NCBI GenBank assembly: GCA_028015205.1
Contig: CM051517.1
Coordinates: 13,130,501 to 13,194,500 of the forward strand
From: Mytilisepta virgata
Lineage: Eukaryota > Mollusca > Bivalvia > Mytilida > Mytilidae
Direction: 5' to 3'
DNA: 64,000 nt
Part shown: positions 1 through 14,006 of the stretch, one piece after another
How positions within the stretch are numbered: the stretch's first letter is position 1
Layout of the letters: the number at the start of each line of letters is the position of its first letter
The notes under the pieces: generated by a model
The model's input: only the letters and a program-made list of their open reading frames with translations
Databases searched by the model: none
What the model was told of the DNA's origin: nothing
Made by a program: the position numbers and the translations under genes

Positions 1-1877
1 AAACTTTTGTAATTTAATTCAGTATTAATTTACTTTGATGCGGGTGTTTTATTGTTTTTGGTCTGATTTAAGATCATATACTAGAAAATATACATACATT
101 AAACTTTTGAATGTCAGGAGTATACAAAACCATACACATATACACTCACTTAAGTTGGATTTTTAAAAATTTTTGAACACATCATATCTCGCCGTGATAT
201 TGGCTGCAATATCGCCAGCACGGCGTTAAACAACAATCAATCAATCAATCATTGAACACATCATATAATGTTACCTGATTTGAAGCAAAGTGGTTTTCTG
301 ACTAAACCAGGTTATAAAAGTATCACCTGTGCAAAAAATTAAAGCAATCTTTTTAATTTTATTTTCAAAACATCTTCCACAAAACATGCAGATTTTCCTC
401 ATAGCTATTATAGATTTAGCTCAGGAAAATTTAATTTGAGATTTCAAAGTAACAAGTTGAAAAACATTATAATATCTTAACCAGGTTGTGTTGCTTAGAC
501 AATCAAAGTCCTCATAAGATCTTAAATTAAAATATACTTACTTTAAACAGAATAACTTTTATAGTCTGTAGATTTATAAGTTATAATATGTACTGTACAT
601 TTATTATTAGTATTGCACATGTAGTATAAACAGGATGTAAATGTAATCACTGTATTGACGAAATTTTTTAGTAATTTTAAAATAATCTTAAGATTTTTAT
701 TAATAACTGCATAAGTTTTGAATTCTCTGTCAATATAACCTTCAGTTTATCAGGTGTTTTAGCTGTGATGCCTTACTTGTGATATTTGCTTTCAAAATTT
801 TAAAATATACTGCTTGGATGTTTGAGAAAAATGTTAATTACTAAAAAAATAAATTGAAATAAACAATAGTTAACCCTTATTGATAGTAGTATTGACAGGG
901 GATCTAAGCATGTGCCATCTGTTGGGCATTACTAGTATGACATTGTGATTTAATCAAGGCAATATAGTTGTTTGCATGGTATATAACAAAGGTTGTGAAA
1001 AAGTGTATTTAGTAAAAAGTGAGGTTGATGATGCAATCTAGTCTATATTGCTTTGGTAAATTTAATTATTTATACAACTTTATAAAAATTATATTACATG
1101 TAGTTGTGATTATACATATTTTACATGAATTTATTATTAGATTTATATACAATGTAATGTTGAGTATTTTGATAATTAAGCACCTTGTGCAACAAAGAAC
1201 AATTTTGAAGTTTCACATATACTGAACAAAATTGTTTTTGAAACCTGTTCATAAGTTATAAAAGAGAAAACAATGAGTCATTCTGTCAACTTCAGTCAAT
1301 AACCATTCAATGAGACCTATTTGATATGCATGATATGCATATTTCATTATGTTATGTAAACTTTCATAGCACTGCCAAAAGCTAATTTAGTGGTTCTCCG
1401 CAAATCACACTTGTTCTGATGTTGTGGACATCCATATAAAAATATTTGGAAAGCTAATTTAATTATCCTTCATGTTCCACAATAATTTTGTCATAGAAAG
1501 TGTTGCTTTATTGGCTTCTTTAAACCTACAAAATCATACAAATATAGGAAAATCATTAATTGTACACTAGAAAATAATAGGGCATTTTTAAATTTTTTGT
1601 CAAAATTTGTCAAATGTCACCACCAAGCAAAAAATAAAACTATATTTTAAAATTTTATATTTGATCTTATCTTATAATGCAAGATTTATTCAAAATTGTG
1701 CTTTAATTTTCACAAAATATGGCCCATATATGGTTATTGCATTAACCATGTTCCTTTAATACTTTTCAGTTGGTACAAATGTACATATACTAGTATTTAA
1801 GTGCTGAATTAAGTAATATCAAATTATACAAGTATTTGTTTTATAACAGTGTGGAAAAATATACATTGTCATAGGTT
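1..1877. other. No gene recognised
   Basis: AT-rich DNA with only short chance ORFs. Apart from the SINE tail at 173-266 I see no gene, RNA or structured repeat. Confidence 0.6.
173..266 (+). mobile_element. 5'-truncated SINE tail with 15-bp target duplication
   Basis: A 64-bp insert (188-251) ends 'ggcgttaaacaacaatcaat' plus further (aatc) units and is flanked by the 15-bp direct repeat ttgaacacatcatat (173-187 and 252-266). The end resembles the 3' end of the full SINE at 35437-35794 (cgttaaacaata...), so this is a severely 5'-truncated copy. Confidence 0.75.
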
Positions 1878-3735
1878 TACTTGCAAAGTGGAATATAGTA
1901 ATGATTTTAAAAAGAGTTCCAAAGCATAATGAAATATTCACTTATCTTCTTTGTAATTTTAATTTAGATAAACTTGTTGGCTGTACAGGGTTAATCTAAA
2001 TAAGTGTTATATTTATAGATTTGTACATGACATAATCCATATCAGACCAGGTATCATCTGGAGACTGCCATATGTTGCGCAGGTTCCGAAATGGGTCGAG
2101 GGATCAAACACAGTATGATGTGGATTAGGTCATGTATTAAATCTTTTATCATGCTGCCTAGGTAAGCACCTGTATAGCCTGAAAACATGATGGGTTAATT
2201 GTCTGAGGTGTGCAAATATTGGTTGTTTACTTTCAGTCATTACAGATATACAAAATCAATCATATTTAGTACTAAGTATATGATAATATATTATATCAAA
2301 TGTTTTTATATTTGTGATTTAAGTTCTACAACTTGGTGCAAAATATTTTCAATTCACAATATTATCTATCTAGTTATTTAATTGTTACTTTCTATATTAT
2401 ATTTACTGAATAAAATAAATTAATAGACCATTGAAGGAAAAGTATTTTTATCAGGTGATGCAGATTACTCCAGAGGAGCACTTACTATTCAGAAAATTTG
2501 ATTTCTGAGTTTATAATCCGTACGTAAATTTACAAAACAAAGTAATGAAGAAACTAGAAAACTGTACTGTCAGAATCGACAGTATTATAATCCCTGCACC
2601 CCCTGTAAGTAGTTGGGGCAGTTACCTATAGTAATAATTATAAAACCTTATTCCCATCCGAAAATATTACCAATCATTCTATGAAGAAATTAAATCAATA
2701 AACCTAATGAAAACTGAAAAAAGCTTAGATCACAAGCTAAAACTTACAATTTTTGAAATTTGACTTTAGTGGGCCCACCTGGTTTAAAAATGGATATTCT
2801 AAATTCTTATTCTGGAACTACATATAGTGTAGGACAATTCTATTTATAAACATTTCAAAATTGAAAACCTTATTGCACATTTACACATAGTATTTAAATA
2901 CTTGAATTCTTTATTAAATGAGTCATCAGACACATAAATGTGTAACATTAGACATAATTACAATAATATAGGGTTATTGCACAAGTATTAGGAAATATTG
3001 TCCCGAGTAGAATGTAATATTGCACGAGCTTGCGAGTGCAATATAATATTTTACGAGGGACAATATTTCCTATTTTCATGCAATAACCCTTTAATTTTTT
3101 GGCAACACCACCCAGATCTCGGAAAAACTATCAAAGACATCGTCCTTACTATGCAATGTTGCTCTCCATGCAATATTGGCGAATATTGCACGCTAACTTT
3201 TGTTACGTTCTACACGGAATATTACGTTGCTATACAAAATGATACAATAAAATCAATATTGTTACAATTACCAATACAATTTACAAACAAAATTTAAAAA
3301 ATTAAATATAATCAAGGACGTATATTAGAAGGATAGGAAACTCCCGATATCGCCTTGATAATATCCGAGAAATATCGCGAATCGCGAGAAAACACGAGAT
3401 CTGCAGAAAGCTTCAGCGGGAATCGCCGCTTCGAGATTTCTACATCAATTTTTAAGTATAAAAACATTATATGAATAATTAAAAACATATTTAGTAGAAG
3501 TTATTTTATGGCATTAAATTATTTTTCACTATAAAAACAACATCAAACACTTATAAACATCATAATAAAAGATCATAAGTAAGGATGCCCATGATGCTGG
3601 GACCGAGATGGAATGACCCGTCATGTTGCATTGATTTTTTAAAATTTTATTGCATTTACTTGTATAAAAGTATTTGATTACAAGTTTTAGATAATATTTA
3701 CGTTTGCATATGAAAATAGAGCGTCTTTTGTTGTG
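1878..3735 (+). repeat. 1858-bp tandem duplication, unit 1
   Basis: Starts 'acttgcaaagtggaatatag' and repeats from 3736 with a constant offset of 1858 bp and only scattered substitutions. No conserved coding region. It contains a palindrome (2970-3091) and, at about 2740-2900, one diverged unit of the repeat found at 43998-44880. Confidence 0.9.
2970..3091. repeat. Imperfect palindrome in unit 1
   Basis: Left arm 'agggttattgcac...' and right arm '...tgcaataaccct' pair over most of about 55 bp. The centre is 'gcacgagcttgcgagtgc'. Arms include ggaaatattgtccc / gggacaatatttcc, a perfect inverted pair. Likely a foldback or hairpin element. Confidence 0.8.
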
Positions 3736-5593
3736 TACTTGCAAAGTGGAATATAGTAATGATTTTAAAAAGAGTTCCAAAGCATAATGAAATATTCACT
3801 TATCTTCTTTGTAATTTTAATTTAGATAAACTTGTTGGCTGTACAGGGTTAATCTAAATAAGTGTTATATTTATAGATTTGTACATGACATAATCCATAT
3901 CAGACCAGGTATCATCTGGAGACTGCCATATGTTGCGCAGGTTCCGAAATGGGTCGAGGGATCAAACACAGTATGATGTGGATTAGGTCATGTATTAAAT
4001 CTTTTATCATGCTGCCTAGGTAAGCACCTGTATAGCCTGAAAACATGATGGGTTAATTGTCTGAGGTGTGCAAATATTGGTTGTTTACTTTCAGTCATTA
4101 CAGATATACAAAATCAATAATATTTAGTACTAAGTATATGATAATATATTATATCAAATGTTTTTATATTTGTGATTTAAGTTCTACAACTTGGTGCAAA
4201 ATATTTTCAATTCACAATATTATCTATCTAGTTATTTAATTGTTACTTTCTATATTATATTTACTGAATAAAATAAATTAATAGACCATTGAAGGAAAAG
4301 TATTTTTATCAGGTGATGCAGATTACTCCAGAGGAGCACTTACTATTCAGAAAATTTGATTTCTGAGTTTATAATCCGTACGTAAATTTACAAAACAAAG
4401 TAATGAAGAAACTAGAAAACTGTACTGTCAGAATCGACAGTATTATAATCCCTGCACCCCCTGTAAGTAGTTGGGGCAGTTACCTATAGTAATAATTATA
4501 AAACCTTATTCCCATCCGAAAATATTACCAATCATTCTATGAAGAAATTAAATCAATAAACCTAATGAAAACTGAAAAAAGCTTAGATCACAAGCTAAAA
4601 CTTACAATTTTTGAAATTTGACCTGAGTGGGCCCACTTGGTTTAAAAATGGATATTCTAAATTCTTATTCTGGAACTACATATAGTGTAGGACAATTCTA
4701 TTTATAAACATTTCAAAATTGAAAACCTTATTGCACATTTACACATAGTATTTAAATACTTGAATTCTTTATTAAATGAGTCATCAGACACATAAATGTG
4801 TAACATTAGACATAATTACAATAATATAGGGTTATTGCACAAGTATTGGGAAATATTGTCCCGAGTAGAATGTAATATTGCACGAGCTTGCGAGTGCAAT
4901 ATAATATTTTACGAGGGACAATATTTCCTATTTTCATGCAATAACCCTTTAATTTTTTGGCAACACCACCCAGATCTCGGAAAAACTATCAAAGACATCG
5001 TCCTTACTATGCAATGTTGCTCTCCATGCAATATCGGCGAATATTGCACGCTAACTTTTGTTACGTTCTACACGGAATATTACGTTGCTATACAAAATGA
5101 TACAATAAAATCAATATTGTTACAATTACCAATACAATTTACAAACAAAATTTTAAAAATTAAATATAATCAAGGACGTATATTAGAAGGATAGGAAACT
5201 CCCGATATCGCCTTGATAATATCCGAGAAATATCGCGAATCGCGAGAAAACACGAGATCTGCAGAAAGCTTCAGCGGGAATCGCCGCATCGAGATTTCAA
5301 CATCAATTTTTAAGTATAAAAACATTATATGAATAATTAAAAACATATTTAGTAGAAGTTATTTTATGGTATTAAATTATTTTTCACTATAAAAACAACA
5401 TCAAACACTTATAAACATCATAATAAAAGATCATAAGTAAGGATGCCCATGATGCTGGGACCGAGATGGAATGACCCGTCATGTTGCATTGATTTTTTAA
5501 AATTTTATTGCATTTACTTGTATAAAAGTATTTGATTACAAGTTTTAGATAATATTTACGTTTGCATATGAAAATAGAGCGTCTTTTGTTGTG
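3736..5593 (+). repeat. 1858-bp tandem duplication, unit 2
   Basis: Second unit, nearly identical to 1878-3735. Both end 'gcgtcttttgttgtgta'; beyond this the sequence is unique. High similarity suggests a recent event. Confidence 0.9.
4828..4949. repeat. Imperfect palindrome in unit 2
   Basis: Same hairpin as 2970-3091, carried along by the tandem duplication. Confidence 0.8.
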
Positions 5594-5739
5594 TATTTCA
5601 CGTGTAATATAACATATAAACCAGTCCTTTTCGGTAAACAAAATGGCGACTTCCATGGAGAATGGCCTTGTATTTTGCAGCTAAATGTGCATTTTTGGTG
5701 TGAAAAGACGCTTCTAAACTGAATGAGTTCCTTTCCTTT

Positions 5740-6420
5740 TATATTTTAACGTTTGCATAGCAAGTTTCAACTTTATTTGTTAAGAGGTTAGTCAAATATT
5801 GAAGTTATTGAAGCCCCCTCCATCTTTTTTGTCAAATATTTATCAATCAGAGCAGAGATGCTATCTTGTTGAATATATGCTACACAATCACATATTGCAT
5901 GATTTTTTCCATTTCTATGACATTTTTACACTTGCATAGCAAATTTAAGCTTCTTATGCTGAGAATTTGATTAGATATTGAGCTACAAAATGAACAAATT
6001 TTTAACAGCTCTATTTTGTTTCATAATATCTACATATCAGAGCAGAGCTGCTAGTTTGCAGGTATAAGATACATGCACATTGCATAAAAATGCATTACAG
6101 TTATTTTTTTCCTTTCGTTACATATATCTAGACTTGCAGAGAAAAAATGAGCTTCCTATTTTGGAAAATGAATGAGATATTGAGCCTTTCTTTGCTTAAA
6201 TTAATTTTCATTTTTTTCATTCTCAAAATAACTGTGAACCGGGGCAATGCAGTTAATTTGCAGCTCAAAAGTCAACATCGGAATAGTAAACAAATTTTAC
6301 TTGAAAGGTCTTCTGTTCCTTACATGTTTTTGAGCATGCTGAGCAAAATTAAGCCTCCTATCTGGCAGAAAAGCATACATATTTTGTTTTATTTGTCTTA
6401 TACTTCTGTCTCAGTTGTCA
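5740..6420 (+). repeat. Degenerate tandem repeat, about 190 bp per unit
   Basis: Three diverged units, marked by 'tcagagcagagatgct' (about 5850), 'tcagagcagagctgct' (about 6040) and 'ggggcaatgcagtta' (about 6240), each preceded by an 'acttgca(t/g)agcaaatt'-like stretch. The open frame at 6147-6434 overlaps these and is not convincing as a gene. Confidence 0.5.
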
Positions 6421-6434
6421 GGAGCAACCTATGA

Positions 6435-7849
6435 ATTCCGTCGGCCAATTGAAGAATGGTTTTGTGTAGTGTAGTATGATGTAGATGATGTACGAATTTA
6501 TGTGTAAAAGACTAAAACAATTACCTATGTGGCAGGCTAACTAACAGACCATGTTTATACAATCAATCATAACACCTGTAATTAAAAAATGTCCTGTGGC
6601 CGGGTGAACCTCAGAAGGTAAGGTGCTATTGATAATTGAATATACAGGTGCCCAGCTGAGAAAAGATTTTTATTTGGATAGAAATGCGGTTTTAAAGATG
6701 TGATTATGCAATAAAAGTTTTATGACAACTAGACTTTATAATTTTACTAAAAAGACAAATGCTTACATAAATGAATCATACTTAAGGTATATCATTTAAG
6801 TTGTTTTTTTTTTCAGTAGAGAAATAGTCAGACAAATAAATATATTTATTATATTCTGTATAATTCCCCTAGCAATAGTTCCAAATCAAGATCAGTGTCC
6901 CAAGATAAAAAATCTGACATGTTAATAGAGTTCAAATCAAAAAGTAAATAGCAGATTTTGCAACTCGTTCTTTTTTTTAATGACATATTCGTGTATATTT
7001 CCCAAGATTAATTTTCTCAAATCAGCTTTGGTCATTTTAAAAGTAGACAATGACTCTTTTAGTGTAGCTTGGGTCATAGCCTTTCTAAATTGAATAGTAG
7101 AAAGGAAACTACAAAAGCTCATTAAATAAACAACTTACAACTTGCAATCTGTCAAAAAGTAGAAAGGAAACCGCACAAGCTCATCAAATGAACAACATAC
7201 AATCAGGACTAATTTATTTTTTATTATAATTAATTATAAATCATCACAGGAATTAGGAATGCATAGGTAAATGCTCAAACTAAATAAGGTTTTAATCAAA
7301 TTAATAATTGTTTCTAGAAGACATTTACTATTCAATAATAAAAATGTTATAACTTTGTGATACATACGATTTTAACGGCCCTGTAAGACATATTTGATAG
7401 AATTTTTTTTATATTTGTTTCTTTGGTTTTTGAACATCGAAAATAATAAACAAAGTTTTTTAAGTTAAAAACAAATGAGAAATTTCTGTCATGATGATCG
7501 AGACTATAGGAGTTCTAGTTGTTTACATTATCGCAACTAACCGGAAATATTTACTTGAAGCGCGCATAATTGTAGTGGTGAGTAAAAAGAAGCCTCACGA
7601 TACGCGATATTTTAACGAGATACCGCGAGACACCAATCCTTGTTAGTTATACGTCCTTGATATAATATATAATTATATTGCCATATGGTTGCAATGATAA
7701 AATTGACAGCATTTCAAGCCCAAAATGCAGCGAAATCAATGTGATGAATATTTTCAATATAACTCCACGCCGTAAACACAGTCATGGTCATCGACATTAC
7801 ACTTCGCCTATTGACCATGACATCTCCTTAAATGCGTTATTGCTGTAAA
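6435..7849. other. No gene recognised
   Basis: AT-rich intergenic DNA. The two short sequences 'aaagctcatt...aacaacttacaa' and 'caagctcatc...aacaacatacaa' (about 7110-7200) suggest one small local repeat. Nothing else supported. Confidence 0.5.
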
Positions 7850-8194
7850 TACAAAAACCTTTAGGACTGCATCACATTCGAACTAAACTATATTCCATTC
7901 CTTTGTGTAAGCTTAGCTCACTCCACAAAAAAGCAATGGAGCAACAAATCAAGAATTTTAATTCAGCTGAATACAAACTCGATGCTGTGGTATCGGATAT
8001 TGCTTCTCACAGATTATTCAAACAAGTTTGCATCCATAACGACGAATCTCACCAAAGGTCGTTCTTCAAAGTTAACTTTGTTAATAAAGGCTTGGATGCC
8101 ATAAATGTCAGCAATATCCTTCACCACAAAACAGTAAAATCTAAAATTCCTCCATATTTCAAAGACCAAACTGTTCCACTTATTTCTTATTCTG

Positions 8195-8339
8195 AACAGA
8201 TATATCATGTTAAGGAGGGGTATTTGCGAAAAATACCAGTCGAGAGAATGTTAAATTTCGCAAGCCGTAAGGCGAGGGAAATTCATTCTCAAGACTGGTA
8301 TTTTTCGCAAATACTCCTCAAGAACATGCTGTATCTGTT
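8195..8339. mobile_element. Palindromic insertion inside RT copy A
   Basis: Arms 'gaacagatatatcatgtt...' and '...agaacatgctgtatctgttt' pair. Inner arms gtatttgcgaaaaatacca / tggtatttttcgcaaatac are a perfect inverted match. Centre 'cgcaagccgtaaggcgag'. It splits the RT frame after ISYS. Confidence 0.75.
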
Positions 8340-8340
8340 T

Positions 8341-8580
8341 AATTACACCGAATGTTAACGTACAAAACGCATTGATGATCGTGACATTACAAGCGTCCAG
8401 TCGGATAGAGTATTTTTTGGCAAATACCACGGCAGAGAGGGTAAAAAAGGCATATCCTTTTTGTATATACCCCGGCGCTGTTTAAAAATGAACGATATTC
8501 ATTTGATAAAAGTAAATTGTTGAAAAATACACTGGCTATCAACCAATCAAAACCCAGGATTCTTACATAAGGTGTAATTA
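8341..8580. mobile_element. Small inverted-end insertion next to the palindrome
   Basis: Begins aattacacc and ends ggtgtaatta (inverted). The RT frame resumes directly after it (ATKIFNYN). A MITE-like unit of about 240 bp; family unknown. Confidence 0.5.
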
Positions 8581-11040
8581 TGATACAAAACCCATTGCAA
8601 CCAAGATTTTCAATTACAATCGAGCATTGCCGGACGTTAATTCCGATGACCTTAAGTCTAAACCCCCTGACTGCTCCTGTTCGACATCTCCGTTCAATTA
8701 TAGTCCTGTGGGTCATGTTATCACTGGAGAACTCAATCTAGTTGATAATCAAAAGCTAAAAAATATGCTAGCTAAAGGCCCCAAATACCGGGTACCTCAG
8801 TCAATTAATTGGAAATATAATTTCAAATTACTTGTGCATTCTGTTGAGGACTATGCCAGAAAATGGACTTCAAAGGAACAGGAACCTGCAGACACACTTT
8901 CAGAGTGGGTGAAGGCTATTAGGTCAATGATACAAATGCGAATTAAAAGCCTCAAAGGGTCTATGAGCACTAAAGCTAAATCCATCTTTAAAGACCCTAA
9001 GGTTGTTGAAAACTTGACTCGCCTCCATGACAAATATGTAGTTGTCCCAGCTGACAAAGCCCCCAATAACATCGTTTTTGTATGCAAGAACTATTATTTT
9101 GAGTGTCTTAGAAACGAATTTGGAATAGATAACACTGCGGGTAACCCAACTTATACACCGACCACACTCACCAAGGAGGAAGTCCATGATAACCACAAGA
9201 CCGTTCTTCATTCCTTTGGCATTTCTACAAACGGTGAAGAAATGGACCTTCCCGCTCTTTATTGGATTCCTAAACTACATAAGAATCCGTTTAAACAAAG
9301 GTACATTGCTGGGTCAGCTAATTGCTCTACAAAACCTCTTTCAAAGATTTTAACATTCATATTGACATGTATTAAAGAGGGCCTTCAGAATTACTGTGAA
9401 ACATCATATTCCACCAGTGGCGTCAATCAGATGTGGATTCTTAAAAACTCCAAAAATTTACTTCAATATCTAAAATCAAAATCTGGCTACATGCAACAGC
9501 ATAAAAACATTCGACTTCTCTCTACTCTACACTACCATACAACATTCTCAATTAAAAGACCGCTTAAAGCAACTAATTCATCAATGTTTTTTCAAGAAAA
9601 ATGGGACACGCAGGTATAAATATCTTGTTTTAGGTAGAGATAAGGCTTATTTCGTGAAGAAGCACTCTGATTCTGACAAAAAGTATTCTGAAGATGAAAT
9701 TACAAACATGTTAGATTTTCTCATAGGCAACATATTCGTTGAATTTGGCGGTCTAATTTTTCAACAAACAATCGGCATTCCAATGGGAACCAACTGTGCT
9801 CCTCTCCTTGCCGATCTGTTTCTGTACTCATATGAAGCGGATTTCATTCAAGGGTTACTACGTGAAAACAAAAAGAAACTAGCCCAATCCTTTAATTTCA
9901 CTTTTCGTTATATATATGATGTGTTGTTGTTAAATAACGACAAACTCCAAGACTTTCTACATCTTATCTACCCCAGTGAGCTTGAAATTAAGGATACTGC
10001 AGATACACCAAAGTCCGCTTCATATTTGGATTTGTTTCTTGAAATAGACTATGAGGGACGTTTGAAGACAAAACTTTATGACAAACGTGATGACTTCAAC
10101 TTTCAATATTCAATAGTCTAGAACTCATACGTTATTATAGAGCTTGTGACATATACATTGACTTCCTAGACAGAGCCCGGCTCGTGGCAGAAAAGTTGCT
10201 CAAAGAGGGGTATGTTGCTCTTAGGTTGAAGTCATCCTTATTAAAGTTTTATGGACGTCATCATGACTTGGTTGACAGGTATGAAAAACCGTTTCCCAAA
10301 TGAAAATAGACCTGTTCCATTAATGTTATCCCTTCCTCATACCATATTTGACATGGGCAGAATGGCTGGTATCCTGCAGGAAGCAGAGACTGCTTACTCT
10401 TCCGGAGTCTACTCCCGGTTTTTTGGTGGGGTCCATGTTGTTCATAAGTTTTTTAGTTTTTAATTGTAGTGCATGTATTGTTTTGGTTTTGTCTTCGTTG
10501 TTCTCCGGAGTTTGTCAGTTGTTTCGATTTTTCCCTCCTTCGAATATTCCTTTGGTATTTCTTGACTTTACTAACTAATATAATTTTCAAACAAACAATA
10601 GAACTCCTTAAAGTGTTTATCAATGAATACACAAGAACATTTGTAAGTATGTAAGGACAGATTTTTTAAATTATCTTCACATATAATATCTATTCTTTCT
10701 ACAATCCGTGTGATTAGAACACTGGATTAGAATGTTTTACTCTTATATTTGGGAAATCTTTTATGCTATAACTATTCTTTTCCCCGTCTCTATTCTATAA
10801 GAATCTAAAGTTTGCAAGGTCACATATACAGAAAAAATATGTTATTAATATACAGAAAATATACTATTGTATCAGGCATTAAAAATGAAAATGTTCCTAT
10901 TATCTCTAATAATAATTTCATAGCATACATTTTTCCTAAAACTTTGTTCATATGCACAAACATATCTATTTCTCATCAGATATTTGAAGGTCAGACATTT
11001 CTTCAAATAATGTGCACAAAAAGATTTAATACTAATGAGT

Positions 11041-11105
11041 TGTAAATCGATGAAAATGTGCACATCTTGTGCATCAAAATTGGTATCAAAGAATTTCTTC
11101 AAATG
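11041..11105 (+). repeat. Dispersed hairpin repeat copy at gene 1's 3' flank
   Basis: 'tgtaaatcgatgaaaatgtg' then 'cacatcttgtgcatcaaaat' and 'tggtatcaaagaatttctt'. Orthologous in position to 30222-30285. Confidence 0.65.
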
Positions 11106-11843
11106 AGAGCGTATAACAATAGTCACCTTAAAGGTTTTGTCTATCGTAACTTAATGTTGCTCTATAGCAATATAGAGTATTGGTAACAGCTTTTGTGTTG
11201 ATATTTGATCTTTTCAGTGTGGTCAACTACATTATAAACACATTTGCCTCTATGATACAAATTATGATAAATTTTGTAAAAATATCTGATATATCAACAA
11301 AGAGTTCTTCTGACAAAGTGGTCGTATATATATATATAAGACTAATGTTCAACTGAAAGATGTTTTATATATAAAGCGATTTACATATTTATGAAAAAGC
11401 GATAAAAGAACCGAAGTTCTGGATTGTAGTATATAATACACTAGATGTAAAATAAAAGACTCTGATATGAAAAGTTACTTTGCTTTTAAAACAGGCAATT
11501 AAAACAAGCAACCAAAGAATTGAACCAGGCTATGAAATTTTATATGTTCACAAGTTAAACAAGCTAAATTATTTTTCATATTTATGTAATGAATGAATTT
11601 TGTTTGTTACAGTATTAAGATGCAAATCAAATCAAAGTCAATAATTATGATGAAACAATTTAGAATGCACTTTAGATTTTATCTCCAGTAATTTTATTTT
11701 AGAATTTCAAAGCATACTTTTCATTTGCAACTACAGCTATCATAACCCAAAATTACTTCTCACTTGTAGAAATAGTGCATAAAACCTAACAATAATTAAT
11801 ATTCTGCTTTAAGTTTATCATTCTTCAAAGAAAATGAACACAT

Positions 11844-11969
11844 TTAATCAATATAATGATTGAATTGCCATTTCTGTGTCCCAATGTCACTTCTGCATTG
11901 CCGCATGATTGGACCATTACCATCATAATCCAAGCACAATCCCGTCTTAACGTGTTTCAGAAATGAGCT
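11844..11969 (-). pseudogene. GALNT: Gene 1 exon 10 (lectin) and normal stop
   Basis: 126 bp including TAA at 11844-11846, acceptor TTTATAG. It encodes [19 protein letters not shown] and RQCRSDIGTQKWQF. Open. Confidence 0.83.
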
Positions 11970-13487
11970 CTATAAAAAAAAATACATAATTAAATAGTAA
12001 CTTTATTTTTTAGTACATGTATGCATCAAACTCATTTCCACAAGTGCAAGTCAAAACAAAGTCAAAAGAAAGCCGTGATTTCTTGGGTGGTAAATTTGAA
12101 ACATAAATTATATGTATTTAAATATTCTCTAACACAAAATATGGGTACATTTCAACAATTTATATCTGATCTGACTTCAACTTAACCTTAAAACTAAAAT
12201 GCTTTTTCATCATGAAATTCATATCACATTTTAAAAATGTTTAGTACTGTCTAGAACTTCCGTACATCAAAAGAATGTTTCAGTTTTGTATTATTTTTAT
12301 AATTAATAAGTTTTTCCAATCAAAATACACCTATGAAGGCAATAATTGCTCGACTTTTTATATTGAGTCAAATGTATCTAGATCCCTATACACAGAAACT
12401 GTTGTTATTTCCGTGGGTACTACTTTTGCAGTGACCTGATTTTTACTCGTATAAAATCTGAGTACAAGTTGAGAAAAAATATCTTTAGCGTTAGTTTACT
12501 TTAAAATCAACAATGTTCTTTTACTCTTGAAGATCCGTTTCATATATTTAGATCTTTCCCCACAGATCGAGTACCCAGAACTATAATATATAAAATGAAA
12601 CTATTTCATTTTATATACTGCGAAATTCCCCCTCTTGTGACTGTGTGATAGAGAAAATATCACCCAATCAGTTACATAAGGTTTACAATTTACAGAAAAG
12701 AGGATATTTTCACCATCACAACTATTCAAACAGTGATATGAGGCCTGGGAATTCCATGAAAACATCAATTCAAAAGTTCTACATTTTTGTCCACTGTTAC
12801 AAAACGTCCTTGTGTATGTCCCAGATTTTTGTTTTTCATTATTATCAACCTGAAATATTACCAGTTATATCATTTTCCAGCTTTCAAACTCTAAGTATAC
12901 AGGACTTTGAATCATATGACGAATAATGCATCCGTAGCATAAAAAGCTGTTCCACTGCATTTGGATTCCATATGCATTTTAACTTCCGCGTGTGTCAGAT
13001 CTGATACTAGATTTATAAATCTGGAAACGAATTCTATGGCTACTTTTATATATGAAGCTGTCATGTATTCAAGTAAAGGAGTAGTAAAAATGTTTTAAGA
13101 AAAACTAAAATTTCAGACAAAGAAGAACTGTTTGTTTCCAGCCATGTAAAGATATAAAACTTTGTACCAAGCCCGATATACAAAAGCAAAGGGATTAACA
13201 AATCGGTTGTATTTCGAACCGGGCCTAAGCAAAATTATACACGATCTTTCTTACAATGTCTTTTACTATTTTCAGCTTGAAGGTATGTTACAGAGTATAT
13301 ATGTTCGTAGTTATTTTTATGGCTGACATTGTCTCCTGCTTTTTGTCAGAGTAATAGTACGGACATATATTTTCTTTGCTTTGTTGTTAAGAACATTGTC
13401 ACATTTCTATTTTGATGGGGTTATTCGTTCAAAAGGTAATGATGTTTAAATAAATATTATCTACATTAAATTGTTGGAGGTAATTAC

Positions 13488-13622
13488 ATTTTTATGATCC
13501 CACTGATCCCTTGGTCCTATTATACAGTCCTCCAAAACAGGTCTACTACCTTCATTCAAATCTTTTCTTACAACACACTGTAAAGATGTCCTCAGAAGTT
13601 TCTCTTTCGTCCAAAAAACCCC
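13488..13622 (-). pseudogene. GALNT: Gene 1 exon 9 (lectin), weakened donor
   Basis: 135 bp, acceptor TATATAG. It encodes [20 protein letters not shown] and ends QWDHKN. The last exon base is T instead of G and the donor is GTAATT, a weaker match than gene 2's G|GTAAAT. It matches gene 2 at 41 of 45 residues. Confidence 0.82.
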
Positions 13623-13901
13623 CTATATACATTTTTAAATATTCTCAAACTCTCATAAATCGTATTTTATATGTTGTTCCGAAGACGTTTAAAGCAAGAC
13701 TCATACACACGTTTTAACAAAAATTGTGTTTTTACTATTTATGAGCATTTTATAAAAGAAATATAAAGGTATTTTGCATTTCCAAAAACCAGCTCTTTGT
13801 TACTTTGCCGTTGGCTCTAGTGTAACATCTTGAGAATTCTTGCAGTCGAATATGTCACATTTTTAAACTTAAAACAGTTTCTTGAATTATTTTACGTATA
13901 C

Positions 13902-14006
13902 CTGAGTGGCTAGCTTGTAATTGCATGCATCTACGTAGAGCGGTTCTGGAGGTTGAGACAGATAGCTGTGATTGTCTAAACATAGATTGTTCTCCAAATT
14001 CCTCGC
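13902..14006 (-). pseudogene. GALNT: Gene 1 exon 8 (lectin)
   Basis: 105 bp, acceptor TTTATAAG, donor CAG|GTATAC. It encodes [17 protein letters not shown], then PEPLYVDACNYKLATQ. Open. Confidence 0.82.

Larger units (their letters stand above)
7850..10580 (+). pseudogene. Penelope-like RT, copy A, decayed
   Basis: Reverse transcriptase of a Penelope-like family without an endonuclease domain. Coding blocks: about 7850-8193, 8579-9483 and 9490-10121. Marks include [97 protein letters not shown] and [13 protein letters not shown]. Damage: an insertion of about 385 bp at 8194-8579, a frameshift near 9483, the catalytic YIDD changed to YIYD (about 9912), and a deletion near 10121. The C-terminal RT sequence (TYIDFLDRARL-like) and the 3' tail run to about 10580. 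RT identity is firm; the Penelope-like placement rests on motif resemblance. Confidence 0.75.

Noticed and set aside
2998..3297. A 99-residue Cys-containing ORF (also 4796-5194)
   Set aside because: It is read through one arm and the centre of a palindrome; the two copies exist because of the tandem duplication, not conservation.
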